A DNA stretch of 64,000 bases from an uncultured Lachnospiraceae bacterium. GTDB taxonomy: Bacteria > Bacillota > Clostridia > Lachnospirales > Lachnospiraceae. Shown piece by piece: positions 51,052-60,499 of the stretch. The notes under the pieces were generated by a model. It worked only from the letters and a program-made list of their open reading frames with translations, was not told the DNA's origin and ran no database searches. Where the stretch lies: assembly GCA_947648875.1 (NCBI GenBank), contig CANSPM010000002.1:1-64000 (forward strand). Reading direction: 5' to 3'. Each line of letters starts with the position of its first letter. The first letter of the stretch is position 1. The translations under genes were made by a program, and so were the position numbers.

Positions 51052-51720
51052 ATGCTTTTGATTCAGGAGATTGTTCTCAGTTGGGACAAAAACCAGCGTG
51101 GAGCAGAATGTGCAAAGGCCCGCCGCCATTTTTTGCCCGCATATCCGCTGGAAAAAAACTTGCCGTCAGAGGAAGTAATTTTGCAGCACCTGCATTTTGA
51201 TCAGAGGGGGGGATCTTTGATAGACATCGCGCGGGAGAACTGGTTGAATTTGGAAAAAAGTTTGCCGCAACCGGGATGCCCCTATGGGAGGGCTCATAGG
51301 GAACAGATGCGGAGAATCGCTCAGATCCGGAAGCACAGAGTACAGCTATATCACTCGGTTGAGGATGTGAATTTGACCAATCTTTCCATCAAGCCCTGCC
51401 GGAAGGGCTTTGAGATATCCTTCTATTATGACCAGTGCCGCAGTGGGAAGCCCTTTCGCAGGGGGCACAACAAGGATTATAACAACAAGGATTCCCTGCT
51501 GTATCGCCAGGACTGCCTGAATGAGACAGCCTTTGTGCTGGCCCCTGACCAATATGGGCGCATCCTCTGGAATGATCGGATCACGGTAGGGGAAACAGGG
51601 GAATGGTACTATCGACTTCATATATATAACATCCTGTCTGTGACGGACGAAGGGGTGGAGGAGGATATTTTAGTGACAAAGACACCTGATTATGTATACA
51701 GGCAGATGACTGTGGTATGA
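51052..51720 (+). CDS. Hypothetical protein
   Basis: A 222-residue soluble protein with an AGAGGGGG ribosome site. It has a helical N-terminal half, many Arg/His residues (YGRAHREQMRRIAQIRKHRV) and a beta-rich C-terminal half (FEISFYYDQCRSGKPFRRGH, then GEWYYRLHIYNILSV). No signal peptide, membrane segment or catalytic motif that I recognise. Neighbours give no clue to function; it may be a lineage-specific protein. Confidence 0.65.
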   Translation: MLLIQEIVLSWDKNQRGAECAKARRHFLPAYPLEKNLPSEEVILQHLHFDQRGGSLIDIARENWLNLEKSLPQPGCPYGRAHREQMRRIAQIRKHRVQLYHSVEDVNLTNLSIKPCRKGFEISFYYDQCRSGKPFRRGHNKDYNNKDSLLYRQDCLNETAFVLAPDQYGRILWNDRITVGETGEWYYRLHIYNILSVTDEGVEEDILVTKTPDYVYRQMTVV

Positions 51721-51879
51721 TATGAGATCTGATGGAAGCGGCTTTCATGCGGATTAGGATCTGACGTCGGACGGAGAAGTAAATGATTTAACTCTACAGA
51801 CGGATTTTCTGTTCACCCAATCGGGAGCGCTGGCTTAATGATTTTTGACCCACATGTAATATGAGAAAGAGAGAAAAGG

Positions 51880-52326
51880 ATGATAATCAAAGTACAATTT
51901 TACGATGAGGTGGACGAGTGCCTGCTCAGATTCGCGGTGATAATTGCCCGTTCAGGGGATCAGTGGGTGTTCTGCAAGCACCGGGAGAGAGATACCTATG
52001 AGATTCCGGGTGGGCACAGGGAACCGGGGGAGAAGATAGAAGACACGGCCAGGCGGGAACTGTATGAGGAGACAGGGGCGACTTGCTATACCCTCCGTCC
52101 TGTCTGTGTGTACTCGGTTCTGCGCAGTGCTCCGGAACAAGCAGGGATATCTGAGAATGAGGAGAGTTTCGGGATGTTGTATTATGCCCAGATCGAAGCC
52201 TTTGAGCCGGAACTGCACAGTGAGATAGAGAAGATCCTGCTGACGGAGGAACTGCCCCGGCGGTGGACCTACCCGGAGATACAGCCAGAGCTTCTGGAAG
52301 AGGCGCGAAGAAGGGGTATTCTATGA
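51880..52326 (+). CDS. NUDIX hydrolase
   Basis: A 148-residue enzyme with the Nudix box GHREPGEKIEDTARRELYEETGA split as GHREPGEKIEDTA, RRELYEE and TGA, positions about 45-67. Such enzymes hydrolyse nucleoside-diphosphate derivatives with Mg2+. GAGAAAGAGAGAAAAGG precedes the ATG. The stop overlaps the next gene by ATGA, so the two are co-translated. The substrate is not evident. Confidence 0.9.
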   Translation: MIIKVQFYDEVDECLLRFAVIIARSGDQWVFCKHRERDTYEIPGGHREPGEKIEDTARRELYEETGATCYTLRPVCVYSVLRSAPEQAGISENEESFGMLYYAQIEAFEPELHSEIEKILLTEELPRRWTYPEIQPELLEEARRRGIL

Positions 52327-52787
52327 GAAAAGTGTATCTGGACCGAAGCATGGGAGAGGCCGTCTCCGTCTATAGCCGGGACGCGGAAGTAATCCCTGCG
52401 GGGACCACCGTCTATTCCATGCCTTACCGATGTCGGAACGCGGAATATGACCGCTGGCAGCAGGCGTACGGAATCGGCTTTCTTTTTGACGATATGCGGG
52501 TGGAGATTCCGTTCTACGCCGTGCCCTGGGTGGATATTTTCGCGGTGGATAAAGAGGGCGGCTATCTGGGGACTCTGGGACAGCAGACAGATCTGCAAGG
52601 AAATGCTCCTATCTGTTATATGAAAGATCGGAAATGTTTTCTGATAGCGGAAAGCGGCCCGGATTTTATAAAAAGAGCATCAAGCTGGCGCGGCGATTTG
52701 ACGGAGTATACCGGGGTGAAATTGTATGATTCAAGGGAGCAGGCGGCCCGAATGCTGGAGTTTGTAGCTACGGAGGCTATTATATAA
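52323..52787 (+). CDS. Hypothetical protein coupled to NUDIX gene
   Basis: A 154-residue soluble protein starting within the NUDIX stop codon. It contains VYSMPYRCRNAEYDRWQQAY, VEIPFYAVPWVDIFAVDKEG and a C-terminal TGVKLYDSREQAARML. The beta-rich pattern gives no family I can name. Translational coupling suggests a function linked to the NUDIX hydrolase. Confidence 0.65.
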   Translation: MRKVYLDRSMGEAVSVYSRDAEVIPAGTTVYSMPYRCRNAEYDRWQQAYGIGFLFDDMRVEIPFYAVPWVDIFAVDKEGGYLGTLGQQTDLQGNAPICYMKDRKCFLIAESGPDFIKRASSWRGDLTEYTGVKLYDSREQAARMLEFVATEAII

Positions 52788-52846
52788 GCACTGCATTCTG
52801 CGTCAGGTAATAAAGTTTCGGATATGCAGGAAAAAAGAAGGCGGGT

Positions 52847-53338
52847 ATGGCAGAGTACGAACAGGTGGTGCAGCCCTTTGCGCCAGTATATGACAAAGAT
52901 TCCAAAATATTGATTCTGGGCAGCCTGCCCTCCGTGAAATCCAGGGAGCAGGGCTTTTACTACGGGCATGTCAGGAACCGGTTCTGGCCCATGCTGGCGG
53001 CGGTTTACGGGGAGCCTGCGCCCCGGGACATTCCGGAGAAAAAAGCGCTGCTTCTGCGTCACTCCCTAGCGGTGTATGATGTGATAGAGAGCTGCGAAAT
53101 CCGCGGGTCCAGTGACAGCAGTATACGCAACGTGAAGGCGGCGGATATCCGGGCCATTATGGAGGCATCCCGGATAGACAGGATATTGGTAAACGGCAGG
53201 ACTGCGGCCAAATATTTTAAGGCGTATCAACCGGATGCCTACTTGCGGATGATGACGGAACTGCCCTCTACCAGTCCCGCCAACGCGGCTTTCTCCCTGG
53301 AAAGACTTACGCGGATCTGGGGGGAATATCTACGCTGA
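52847..53338 (+). CDS. DNA-deoxyinosine glycosylase, uracil-DNA glycosylase superfamily
   Basis: A 163-residue enzyme of the HDG branch (family 6) of the uracil-DNA glycosylase superfamily. ILILGSLPSVKSREQGFYYG and HVRNRFWPML hold the active-site signature, and LPSTSPANAAF is the C-terminal loop. Members remove hypoxanthine from deaminated DNA. An AGAAGGCGGG ribosome site is upstream. Confidence 0.9.
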   Translation: MAEYEQVVQPFAPVYDKDSKILILGSLPSVKSREQGFYYGHVRNRFWPMLAAVYGEPAPRDIPEKKALLLRHSLAVYDVIESCEIRGSSDSSIRNVKAADIRAIMEASRIDRILVNGRTAAKYFKAYQPDAYLRMMTELPSTSPANAAFSLERLTRIWGEYLR

Positions 53339-53348
53339 ATCAAGGGGG

Positions 53349-54002
53349 CTAAAGCCTGTTAAAGATACCGTTTACAGCCTTAAGAAAGTATGAGTCTTCC
53401 GGGGAATTTTCAAGATCCCTGTCCAGGTCCCACAAAATGTCGAAGAGGATTTGGGGAATCCATGTTTTACAGATGTCCGCGATATTCTCCCGACTTCTTC
53501 CGTCCACGGTCATATAGCCTAAAAAGAAATGGTATGCCGTAAACACGGAACACCAGCTGTGGGCGATGGTCTGGGCTCTGTCCTCTTTCGCTTTTCTCTC
53601 TTCCCAGTAGAGAGCATGTAGCGCAGGCGCCTTTTCTGCCAAGTGCTCCGGGCATTCTTCCCAGTTTTCGTCGTCGAATATAAATGCTGTGTCGTAGCAC
53701 AGTTTTTCGTAACGGACCAAAAGAGGGTAGGGGCGCTTTTCCTTTTTTTGTCTGCACTCCAGAAAATAATCAAAGGAGTGTGCCAGTTCCGCGAAATCTT
53801 CCAGGGCCTTGTAGTCCAAATGGATTTTTATAATGGGAACAAGCTGCTCAAAGGCGGAGAACAGCATTTGATCCAGCGCGTCAGCCGTGTTTTGAGCATC
53901 TTTCAGTATAGCCGTCAGTTCTTTGCCTATTATGTCCTGGGCCTGTTTATAACTGCTTTCGTCTGAAAAATGAATTTCTGTTTGTAGGCAACAATAGTTC
54001 AT
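53349..54002 (-). CDS. Hypothetical protein
   Basis: A 217-residue, largely helical, acidic cytoplasmic protein on the minus strand with GGGAGAAAA before the ATG. Segments such as IIKIHLDYKALEDFAELAHS and FTAYHFFLGYMTVDGRSREN show no motif that I know. It ends 10 bases from the convergent glycosylase gene and is preceded, on the same strand, by the radical SAM gene, with which it may be transcribed. Confidence 0.6.
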   Translation of the reverse strand: MNYCCLQTEIHFSDESSYKQAQDIIGKELTAILKDAQNTADALDQMLFSAFEQLVPIIKIHLDYKALEDFAELAHSFDYFLECRQKKEKRPYPLLVRYEKLCYDTAFIFDDENWEECPEHLAEKAPALHALYWEERKAKEDRAQTIAHSWCSVFTAYHFFLGYMTVDGRSRENIADICKTWIPQILFDILWDLDRDLENSPEDSYFLKAVNGIFNRL

Positions 54003-54070
54003 ATTTTTTCTCCCTATTTTGTGGCAGCGCCGACTTCATGTGCCTGCATTTGGCTCAACTCCGGCAAACC

Positions 54071-55843
54071 TTATGATTTCTGAGGCGATAAGTCTTTGCT
54101 TTCCCAACCCACATTTGGGTTTGGGAGCTGGGGCATATTGATTTTGGCTCCGGACAGGGACACCACCGCAGTTATTCCGTTATTGGTAAGTGGGTCGCGC
54201 CGCCCATATCCAAACAGTACCAGCGTGGGCTTTGCAAAGATGTGGGTAAACACTTCCCAGTGCAGCGCCTTGGTCAGCTCCCGGTAATTGTAGCCTGCCA
54301 AATCCGGAAACAATCTGTGTTCCAGAGATTCCCGGTGCAACAGATCGTGAACCGCATCTTTCCAGAGTTCCTGGGAGGGAGCGAAAGCGGGGCGGTTTTT
54401 CATGTGCTCACGCAGGTACAGATCATAGAGAAGATATTCGGTCAGCAGAGAAATGGAATTGTTTGCCTCGGATACTTCGCCGCAGAAATTTTCAATCCCC
54501 CACTCTAACAAAATTTCATATTTCCTTATGCGGGAGGACTGCGCTCCGAACAGGTTCCGGCTTTCGTGCCATGCCCCAAGGCTGGCATACATGTCGTAAG
54601 CGCTCTCAAAGCAGAGCAGCATAAGTTCCAGCGTATGGGTGAACTGGCCGCTGTTGTAGTAGATTTCTACCATCTCTTCGACCTGCTTCAAACGGCAGAG
54701 GTCCTCGTAGGAGAGCCAGCGGGTGGAAAGCACTTCGTAGGGAGGCTGGCCTGAGTATACTAGGTCATAGCAGGAGGCCATCCGCTCCATATCCGAACCT
54801 TTCAGTACTTTTAAAAAGCCCAGTTGAAGCTGCTGGGGACGAAGCGCATATACATCGTTAAAGGAAACCGCAAACCGCCGTATATCTTCACAGGGCAGAC
54901 CGGCGATGAGATCCAGATGAACATGTATATTTCCCCAGGATAAGATGCGCCGGACGGTTGCGGCGACTCTGGCAAAATCCATGCTGCGATGTATCTCCGC
55001 GATGGTTTCCGGGCAGGTGGACTGCACGCCGATCTCAAGCTGTACAGCGCCGGGGCGCAGCTTCTCCATCAAGGCAAGGTAATCTTCATCCAAAAGATCG
55101 GCGGAAATTTCAAAGTGGAAGTTGGTCACGCCGTTGTCGTGTTCCAGAATATGTTGCAGGATGGGCAGGGCGTGTTCCTTTTTGCAGTTGAAAGTGCGAT
55201 CCACAAACTTTACCTGGGGCACTTTTTTCTCCAGAAAGAAATCCAGTTCCCTGCATACCCGGTCCACAGAGGCAAAATCCATGTCCCGGTGGATGGAGGA
55301 GAGGCAGTAGCTGCAACGGAACGGGCATCCGCGACTGCTCTCATAATATACAATGCGGCGTCCAAAGTCCGGTATGTCCTCATACCAGAAGGGAATTTTA
55401 TCCAGTGGAAGCCACTGCCTGCTGCCCTCCAGGACGGCGGGCAGTTCCCGGTCTGTGCCGGTGGCGTAGGCGGCGACCAGATGGGAAAAAACCGCTTCGC
55501 CCGGACCGGTCATCACGCCCCGAAGCCCCCATCTGCGGATGGCATCCCCGGCGTCGTAGGAAACTTCCGGACCGCCTGCCCAGAGGTCCACGTGGGGCAA
55601 TAGCATGCGCAGATCAGGGATGACTGCGTCCATCGTGCCACGGTTCCAAATATAGCAGGAGAATGCGATCACGGAAGGGCGCTTTTTATAGATCTCCTGC
55701 AAGATATACCCGGGCTGTTGGTTGATGGTAAACTCTGCGATTTCCACGCAGGAAGCATATTTTCCGGCGCAGGATCGTAAGGAGTAGACCGCGGGATTGG
55801 AATGTATATATTTGGCATTGATTGCCACAAGTAAAATTTTCAT
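54071..55843 (-). CDS. B12-binding radical SAM protein with DUF4080
   Basis: A 590-residue enzyme: an N-terminal cobalamin-binding Rossmann domain (about 1-130), the radical SAM motif GCPFRCSYC with Cys173, 177 and 180, a TIM-barrel core to about 400 and a C-terminal DUF4080 region. The family is common in Clostridia; a methyl-transfer or similar radical reaction is expected but the substrate is unknown. AAAGGAATTT precedes the ATG and a TTGCAC-16-TAAAAT promoter lies upstream. Confidence 0.9.
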   Translation of the reverse strand: MKILLVAINAKYIHSNPAVYSLRSCAGKYASCVEIAEFTINQQPGYILQEIYKKRPSVIAFSCYIWNRGTMDAVIPDLRMLLPHVDLWAGGPEVSYDAGDAIRRWGLRGVMTGPGEAVFSHLVAAYATGTDRELPAVLEGSRQWLPLDKIPFWYEDIPDFGRRIVYYESSRGCPFRCSYCLSSIHRDMDFASVDRVCRELDFFLEKKVPQVKFVDRTFNCKKEHALPILQHILEHDNGVTNFHFEISADLLDEDYLALMEKLRPGAVQLEIGVQSTCPETIAEIHRSMDFARVAATVRRILSWGNIHVHLDLIAGLPCEDIRRFAVSFNDVYALRPQQLQLGFLKVLKGSDMERMASCYDLVYSGQPPYEVLSTRWLSYEDLCRLKQVEEMVEIYYNSGQFTHTLELMLLCFESAYDMYASLGAWHESRNLFGAQSSRIRKYEILLEWGIENFCGEVSEANNSISLLTEYLLYDLYLREHMKNRPAFAPSQELWKDAVHDLLHRESLEHRLFPDLAGYNYRELTKALHWEVFTHIFAKPTLVLFGYGRRDPLTNNGITAVVSLSGAKINMPQLPNPNVGWESKDLSPQKS

Positions 55844-55876
55844 CCGATAAATTCCTTTACTGTATAATCTATTTCT

Positions 55877-55904
55877 ATTTTAGCGAATACGGAGAAAAGT
55901 GCAA
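55877..55904 (-). promoter_or_regulatory. Promoter of DUF4080 radical SAM gene
   Basis: On the minus strand TTGCAC (55904-55899), a 16-base spacer and TAAAAT (55882-55877), 34 bases before the ATG. Confidence 0.65.
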
Positions 55905-55992
55905 GGGGGATAGAGGAAAACCGATCCGTCTTCTGAAAAATAATATATGGAAAAATCCGGGCAGCGGATCGGGAGGGACGGACAAATTGCAC

Positions 55993-56021
55993 TGGAATTG
56001 TGCGTGTGTTTATGGTAGAAT
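55993..56021 (+). promoter_or_regulatory. Possible promoter of first HD gene
   Basis: TGGAAT at 55993, a 17-base spacer and TAGAAT at 56016 with a TG extension just before it. The remaining 56022-56174 leader has no clear feature. Confidence 0.4.
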
Positions 56022-56174
56022 AGAGCTGTCGTTTTATCTGGCAGAAAGAATGCCAAGTAACTTAGCCATGACAGCAGGACCTGATGCAGGACCAGGAAGT
56101 CCCGGAAGAGGATTCTGCTGTTCCGGAAAATGTAATATGCTGTGAAAACAAACTATGAGACGGAGGGTAAGGGG

Positions 56175-56801
56175 ATGCTACCAAACGTTTATGAGGCGCA
56201 GGAAGCGTTAAAAATCGCGGGTGAAATGAACCCGGGACCATGGATTCAGCACTCGGAAAATGTAGGAATCGCGGCTCGGAATATTGCCCGTATGGTACCG
56301 GAACTTGACGAGGAAAAAGCCAATATCGTGGGATTGCTTCACGATATCGGGAGACGGGTGGGCATAGTGAATATCCCCAGGCATGTGTATGAGGGATATA
56401 GGTACTGTATGGAAAAAGGCTGGGACGAAGCGGCAAGAATATGCATGACGCATAGCTATGTCTTTATGAAGGATGAATTTTACTATGACCCTGTTACGGA
56501 GGAAGAAAAAGAGATAAAAAAATACCTCTTACAGTGTGGTGAAGCGGATGACTATGACAAGCTGATCCAGATGTGTGACGCGTTGGCCACGGACTATGGA
56601 TTTGTCATTTTGGAGAAAAGATTTGTGGATGTGACACGCAGATACGGCATAATGGAAGATTACATTAAAGGATGGGACGTTATTTTTGACATCAAAGAAT
56701 GCTTTGAAGCCAGAATGGGATGCTCTGTATACGATGTTTTGCCGGATATAGGGAAAACCACCTTACTCAGTCCCAAACCATGGAGACCGCCTGCTCAATA
56801 A
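56175..56801 (+). CDS. HD-domain phosphohydrolase
   Basis: A 208-residue HD protein: His26, then the VGLLHDIGR motif with His56-Asp57 and a later Asp in QMCDALATDYG, the usual metal ligands. HD enzymes of this size hydrolyse nucleotides or phosphomonoesters. The start at 56175 follows GGAGGGTAAGGGG. A second HD gene lies 51 bases downstream; the two proteins are not close copies. Confidence 0.82.
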   Translation: MLPNVYEAQEALKIAGEMNPGPWIQHSENVGIAARNIARMVPELDEEKANIVGLLHDIGRRVGIVNIPRHVYEGYRYCMEKGWDEAARICMTHSYVFMKDEFYYDPVTEEEKEIKKYLLQCGEADDYDKLIQMCDALATDYGFVILEKRFVDVTRRYGIMEDYIKGWDVIFDIKECFEARMGCSVYDVLPDIGKTTLLSPKPWRPPAQ

Positions 56802-56852
56802 GCACAACAGGTGCTTTAGTATAATACGCATGTTGCAAGGGAGGGATATGAC

Positions 56853-57494
56853 ATGACAAACATACAGAAAACAGAGGCTTTTCTGAGGGAACAATTTGCC
56901 GGCTGCATTTATTTCAGGGACCATCCGGAGGAGGGGGAATATCGCCTACAGCATTCCTACCGGGTGGCCCATGCAGCCAGGGAGATTGCCCGCAGGGAGG
57001 GGCTGGATCAGGAGGGATTAGTGATTGGCGGGCTTCTGCACGATGTGGGCTATAGTCTGCCCTTTGAGTCGGAAGACAGTTGGAGAGAACATGGGCGCGT
57101 ATCGGCCCGGCTGGCCCGGTCTTTTCTGGAGCGGCTTTGCCTAGAGCCGGAGCGGGTGCGGGAAATCTGCTATGGCATTGCGATCCATGTGGATGGAAAG
57201 GCGGACTTTTCGGGTGAGGAGACCGCGTTTGCTCTGAGCATAGGGGATGCGGACGACGTGGACCGCTTCGACGCCTACCGCATCTATGATGCCATGGCAT
57301 ACGCGGATTTTCGCAACTTAAAGATTGAGGACAAGAAAAAGTGGCTGCGGGAGAGACTGGACTGGATTAACCGGCGTCTGATGCAGAAGGCCGGCACGGA
57401 GACCGCCAGGCAAATGATTGCAAATCGACTGCTGTACCAGCAGCAGTATTACGAGAAAGTGCTGGAGCAGATGGAGCGCAGTGAAACGATATGA
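56853..57494 (+). CDS. HD-domain phosphohydrolase
   Basis: A 213-residue HD protein with His34, IGGLLHDVGYS (His63-Asp64), a His in IAIHVDGKADF and the metal-binding IGDADDVDRFD. It resembles the YedJ/YpgQ-like group of metal-dependent phosphohydrolases. AGGGAGGG precedes the ATG. Probably co-transcribed with the preceding HD gene. Confidence 0.85.
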   Translation: MTNIQKTEAFLREQFAGCIYFRDHPEEGEYRLQHSYRVAHAAREIARREGLDQEGLVIGGLLHDVGYSLPFESEDSWREHGRVSARLARSFLERLCLEPERVREICYGIAIHVDGKADFSGEETAFALSIGDADDVDRFDAYRIYDAMAYADFRNLKIEDKKKWLRERLDWINRRLMQKAGTETARQMIANRLLYQQQYYEKVLEQMERSETI

Positions 57495-57735
57495 AAAACG
57501 GCGGTTTTGCGTGTTTGTTCAAATCCAACATGCCTTGTGGGGGCGCTTCTGATTCTGCCGGGGAAATATGTCTGCCCTCGTTTGCGTCATCGTGACGAAT
57601 GGGATTTTGACGGAAGCAACGTTTTGATGTATGTGTTTCTTCGTTTACGAAATAAGAGTGATCCCATGGGAGCCGCCCGGGGGTGCTGTAAAAAAGGGCT
57701 TGCGGATCATGCGCAAATATGGCATTATATTGTGG

Positions 57736-57960
57736 AAAGTTCGGATGCGCAGCATCCAAATACCGATTAACGCAATACCGCAGGCAGGGCCAGCGGTATG
57801 CAGACAGAGGAAAGTTCGGATGCGCAGCATCCAAATACCGATTAACGCAATACCGCAGGCAGGGCCAGCGGTATGCAGACAGAGGAAAGTTCGGATGCGC
57901 AGCATCCAAATACCGATTAACGCAATACCGCAGGCAAAGCCAGCGGTATGCAGACAGAGG
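57736..57960 (+). repeat. Three tandem 75-bp repeats before ABC gene
   Basis: Three adjacent 75-base units begin AAAGTTCGGATGCGCAGCAT at 57736, 57811 and 57886; the only difference I see is in unit three (CAAAGCC for CAGGGCC near 57935). Each unit can form a GGATGC-GCA-GCATCC hairpin and an ATACCGC...GCGGTAT hairpin. Because 75 is divisible by 3, the repeats create open frames on both strands, which I regard as accidental. They end 27 bases before the ABC start codon. The preceding 57495-57735 has no supported gene. Confidence 0.9.
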
Positions 57961-57987
57961 AAATCAGGAAAAGAGGATTAAGGGGAT

Positions 57988-59748
57988 ATGGCAGAGAATA
58001 GGCAAAAGCGGTCCGGACAAATGGCTACCATAAGGAAAGTACTGCATTACATTAAAAAATATTGGCTCTTGGTGGGGACCTCCCTGGGGCTGGCGGCAGT
58101 GATTGTGGCGCTGACGCTTTATGTGCCCATTCTGACGGGGGACGCGGTGGACCTGATCGTAGATAAGGGGCTGGTGGATATGCCCGGGATTTTTGTGATC
58201 CTCAAGAAGATAGCCCTGGCCATGATCCTTACCGCCGTGGCTCAGTGGGTCATGAACACTGCCAACAACTATATTACCTATCATGTGATTCAGGACATTC
58301 GGCAGGACGCGTTCCACAAGCTGGAGAATCTGCCCTTGAAATACCTGGACGCCAAATCCTACGGGGATATTGTCAGCCGGGTCATTGCGGACGTGGACAC
58401 CTTTGCGGACGGCCTGCTCATGGGCTTTACGCAGTTGTTTACGGGAGTGCTCACCATATTGGGGACACTGATCTTCATGCTGATCACCAATGTGCCCATC
58501 GCTCTGGTGGTAATCTGCATCACGCCGGTGTCTTTCCTGGTGGCCAGATTCATTGCCACCAGAACCTACACCATGTTCAAGGAGCAGTCCGAGACCAGAG
58601 GCGAACAGACGGCGCTGATCGAAGAGATGGTGGGGAACCAGAAGATCGTTAAGACCTTTTCCAGGGAGACGGCTGTGACCGAGCAGTTTCGGGAGATCAA
58701 CGGCAGGCTGGAGAAATGTTCCCTGAAAGCTATTTTTTATTCCTCTCTGACCAATCCCTGCACTCGATTTGTCAACAGTCTGGTTTATGCGGGCGTGGGT
58801 ATTTTTGGCGCGATTGTAGCCATCAGAGGAGGGATCAGCGTGGGCAGGCTGTCCTGTTTCTTAAGTTATGCGAACCAATATACCAAGCCTTTTAACGAGA
58901 TTTCCGGCGTAATCACGGAGTTGCAGAACGCCATTGCCTGCGCTGCCCGAATTTTTGAACTCATTGAGGAGGAGGCCCAGGTGCCGGATGGGGAAAATGC
59001 AAAGGTGCTCACGGATGCCCGTGGCCATGTGGGGTTGGAGCATGTGTACTTCCAGTATGTGCCGGATAAAAAGTTGATTCAGGATTTTAACCTGGATGTG
59101 AAGCCCGGACAGCGGGTGGCTATCGTCGGTCCCACGGGCTGCGGTAAGACTACGGTGATCAATCTGCTCATGCGGTTTTATGATGTGGACCAGGGATGTA
59201 TCCGGGTGGACGGCACGGATATCCGTAATCTGACCAGGGGAAGCCTGCGCACCAGTTACGGCATGGTGTTACAGGACACCTGGCTGCGGGCCGGAACGAT
59301 TCTGGACAATATCCGTATGGGCAGGCCCCAGGCCACGGAGGAAGAGGTAGTGGAGGCGGCCAGGGCGGCTCATGCCCACAGCTTTATCAAGCGGTTGCCG
59401 GAAGGGTATCACACGGTGATCACCGAGGACGGGGGAAGTCTTTCCCAGGGGCAGAAACAGCTTCTTTGCATTGCCCGGGTGATGCTTTGCCTGCCGCCCA
59501 TGCTGATTCTGGACGAGGCCACTTCCTCCATAGACACCCGCACCGAGATACGGATTCAGAAAGCCTTTGCCCGCATGATGGAGGGGCGTACCAGCTTTAT
59601 CGTGGCGCACCGGTTATCCACTATCCGGGAGGCGGATATCATTCTGGTCATGAAGGACGGCAACATCATCGAGCAGGGCAATCACGAGAGTCTGCTGGCC
59701 CAGGGGGGCTTCTACAGGGATCTCTACAACAGCCAATTCGCGGGATAA
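57988..59748 (+). CDS. ABC exporter half-transporter, canonical ATPase site
   Basis: A 586-residue permease-ATPase fusion: six helices in residues 25-325, then GPTGCGKTT Walker A, LSQGQKQLL signature and LILDEATSSIDTR with catalytic Glu510. It is of the canonical-partner type in heterodimeric exporters (YfiC/TM288-like). Its normal neighbour, a subunit with a degenerate site, is absent here but present at 8381-10243. AGAGGATTAAGGGG precedes the ATG, and a three-copy tandem repeat lies immediately upstream. A BceRS-like two-component system follows 31 bases later. Confidence 0.9.
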   Translation: MAENRQKRSGQMATIRKVLHYIKKYWLLVGTSLGLAAVIVALTLYVPILTGDAVDLIVDKGLVDMPGIFVILKKIALAMILTAVAQWVMNTANNYITYHVIQDIRQDAFHKLENLPLKYLDAKSYGDIVSRVIADVDTFADGLLMGFTQLFTGVLTILGTLIFMLITNVPIALVVICITPVSFLVARFIATRTYTMFKEQSETRGEQTALIEEMVGNQKIVKTFSRETAVTEQFREINGRLEKCSLKAIFYSSLTNPCTRFVNSLVYAGVGIFGAIVAIRGGISVGRLSCFLSYANQYTKPFNEISGVITELQNAIACAARIFELIEEEAQVPDGENAKVLTDARGHVGLEHVYFQYVPDKKLIQDFNLDVKPGQRVAIVGPTGCGKTTVINLLMRFYDVDQGCIRVDGTDIRNLTRGSLRTSYGMVLQDTWLRAGTILDNIRMGRPQATEEEVVEAARAAHAHSFIKRLPEGYHTVITEDGGSLSQGQKQLLCIARVMLCLPPMLILDEATSSIDTRTEIRIQKAFARMMEGRTSFIVAHRLSTIREADIILVMKDGNIIEQGNHESLLAQGGFYRDLYNSQFAG

Positions 59749-59779
59749 GCGGGAGAATAGCCGCGTTGGGGAGGCATAT

Positions 59780-60454
59780 ATGTATAAAATCTTGATCGTG
59801 GAGGACGACGAGGGAATTGCCCGATCCCTGTCCGGACAGATTGCCAGCTGGGATATGGAACCCCGATGCGTGGAGGATTTTCATGAGGTGATGCAGGCGT
59901 TCGCGGCCTTTGATCCCCACCTGGTGCTGCTGGACATTATGTTGCCTTTTTATAATGGCTACTACTGGTGCAGCGAGATTCGCCGGGTATCTAAAGTGCC
60001 CATTGTCTTTCTGTCCTCCGCATCCGATAACATGAATATTGTCATGGCTATGAATATGGGGGGAGACGATTTTATCGCCAAACCCTTTGACATGACGGTG
60101 CTGATTTCCAAGATGCAGGCCCTGCTGCGCAGAACTTATGATTTTGGCGGCACGCTTCCGGTGCTGGAGCACAGAGGAGCGCTGCTTAACACAGGCGATA
60201 ACACCCTCACTTACCAGGGACAGCAGATTCCGCTGAGTAAGAACGAATATCGGATTCTACTGTCCCTGCTGGAGAGCAAGGGACAGGTGGTGAGCCGGGA
60301 GCGGCTGATGGAGAAGTTGTGGGAGACGGACAGCTTTGTGGACGACAATACACTGACGGTAAACGTGAACCGTCTGCGTAAAAAGCTGGAGGCGGCGGGG
60401 CTTCCCGATTTTATTGCCACAAAATTCGGTGTAGGATACATAGTCAGCGGTTGA
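59780..60454 (+). CDS. BceR-like response regulator
   Basis: A 224-residue OmpR-family regulator: ILIVEDDEGIA, phospho-site LVLLDIMLPFYNG, FIAKPFDM and a winged-helix domain ending NRLRKKLEAAGLPDFIATKF. The FYNG and short-linker features match regulators paired with intramembrane-sensing BceS kinases. It is followed by the kinase and a BceAB transporter; phased TGTAAG boxes before the transporter are its likely target. Confidence 0.92.
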   Translation: MYKILIVEDDEGIARSLSGQIASWDMEPRCVEDFHEVMQAFAAFDPHLVLLDIMLPFYNGYYWCSEIRRVSKVPIVFLSSASDNMNIVMAMNMGGDDFIAKPFDMTVLISKMQALLRRTYDFGGTLPVLEHRGALLNTGDNTLTYQGQQIPLSKNEYRILLSLLESKGQVVSRERLMEKLWETDSFVDDNTLTVNVNRLRKKLEAAGLPDFIATKFGVGYIVSG

Positions 60455-60499
60455 GATTCTCTTTTGCAGGTTGACAGGAACGGATTTGAGGACATCATT

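Noticed and set aside
57736..57960. CRISPR array
   Set aside because: The units are directly adjacent with no variable spacers, and no cas gene is present.
57367..57981. Open frames of 116 residues (+) and 180 residues (-) across the tandem repeat
   Set aside because: The 75-base unit is divisible by three, which keeps frames open on both strands; no ribosome sites and no recognisable protein.
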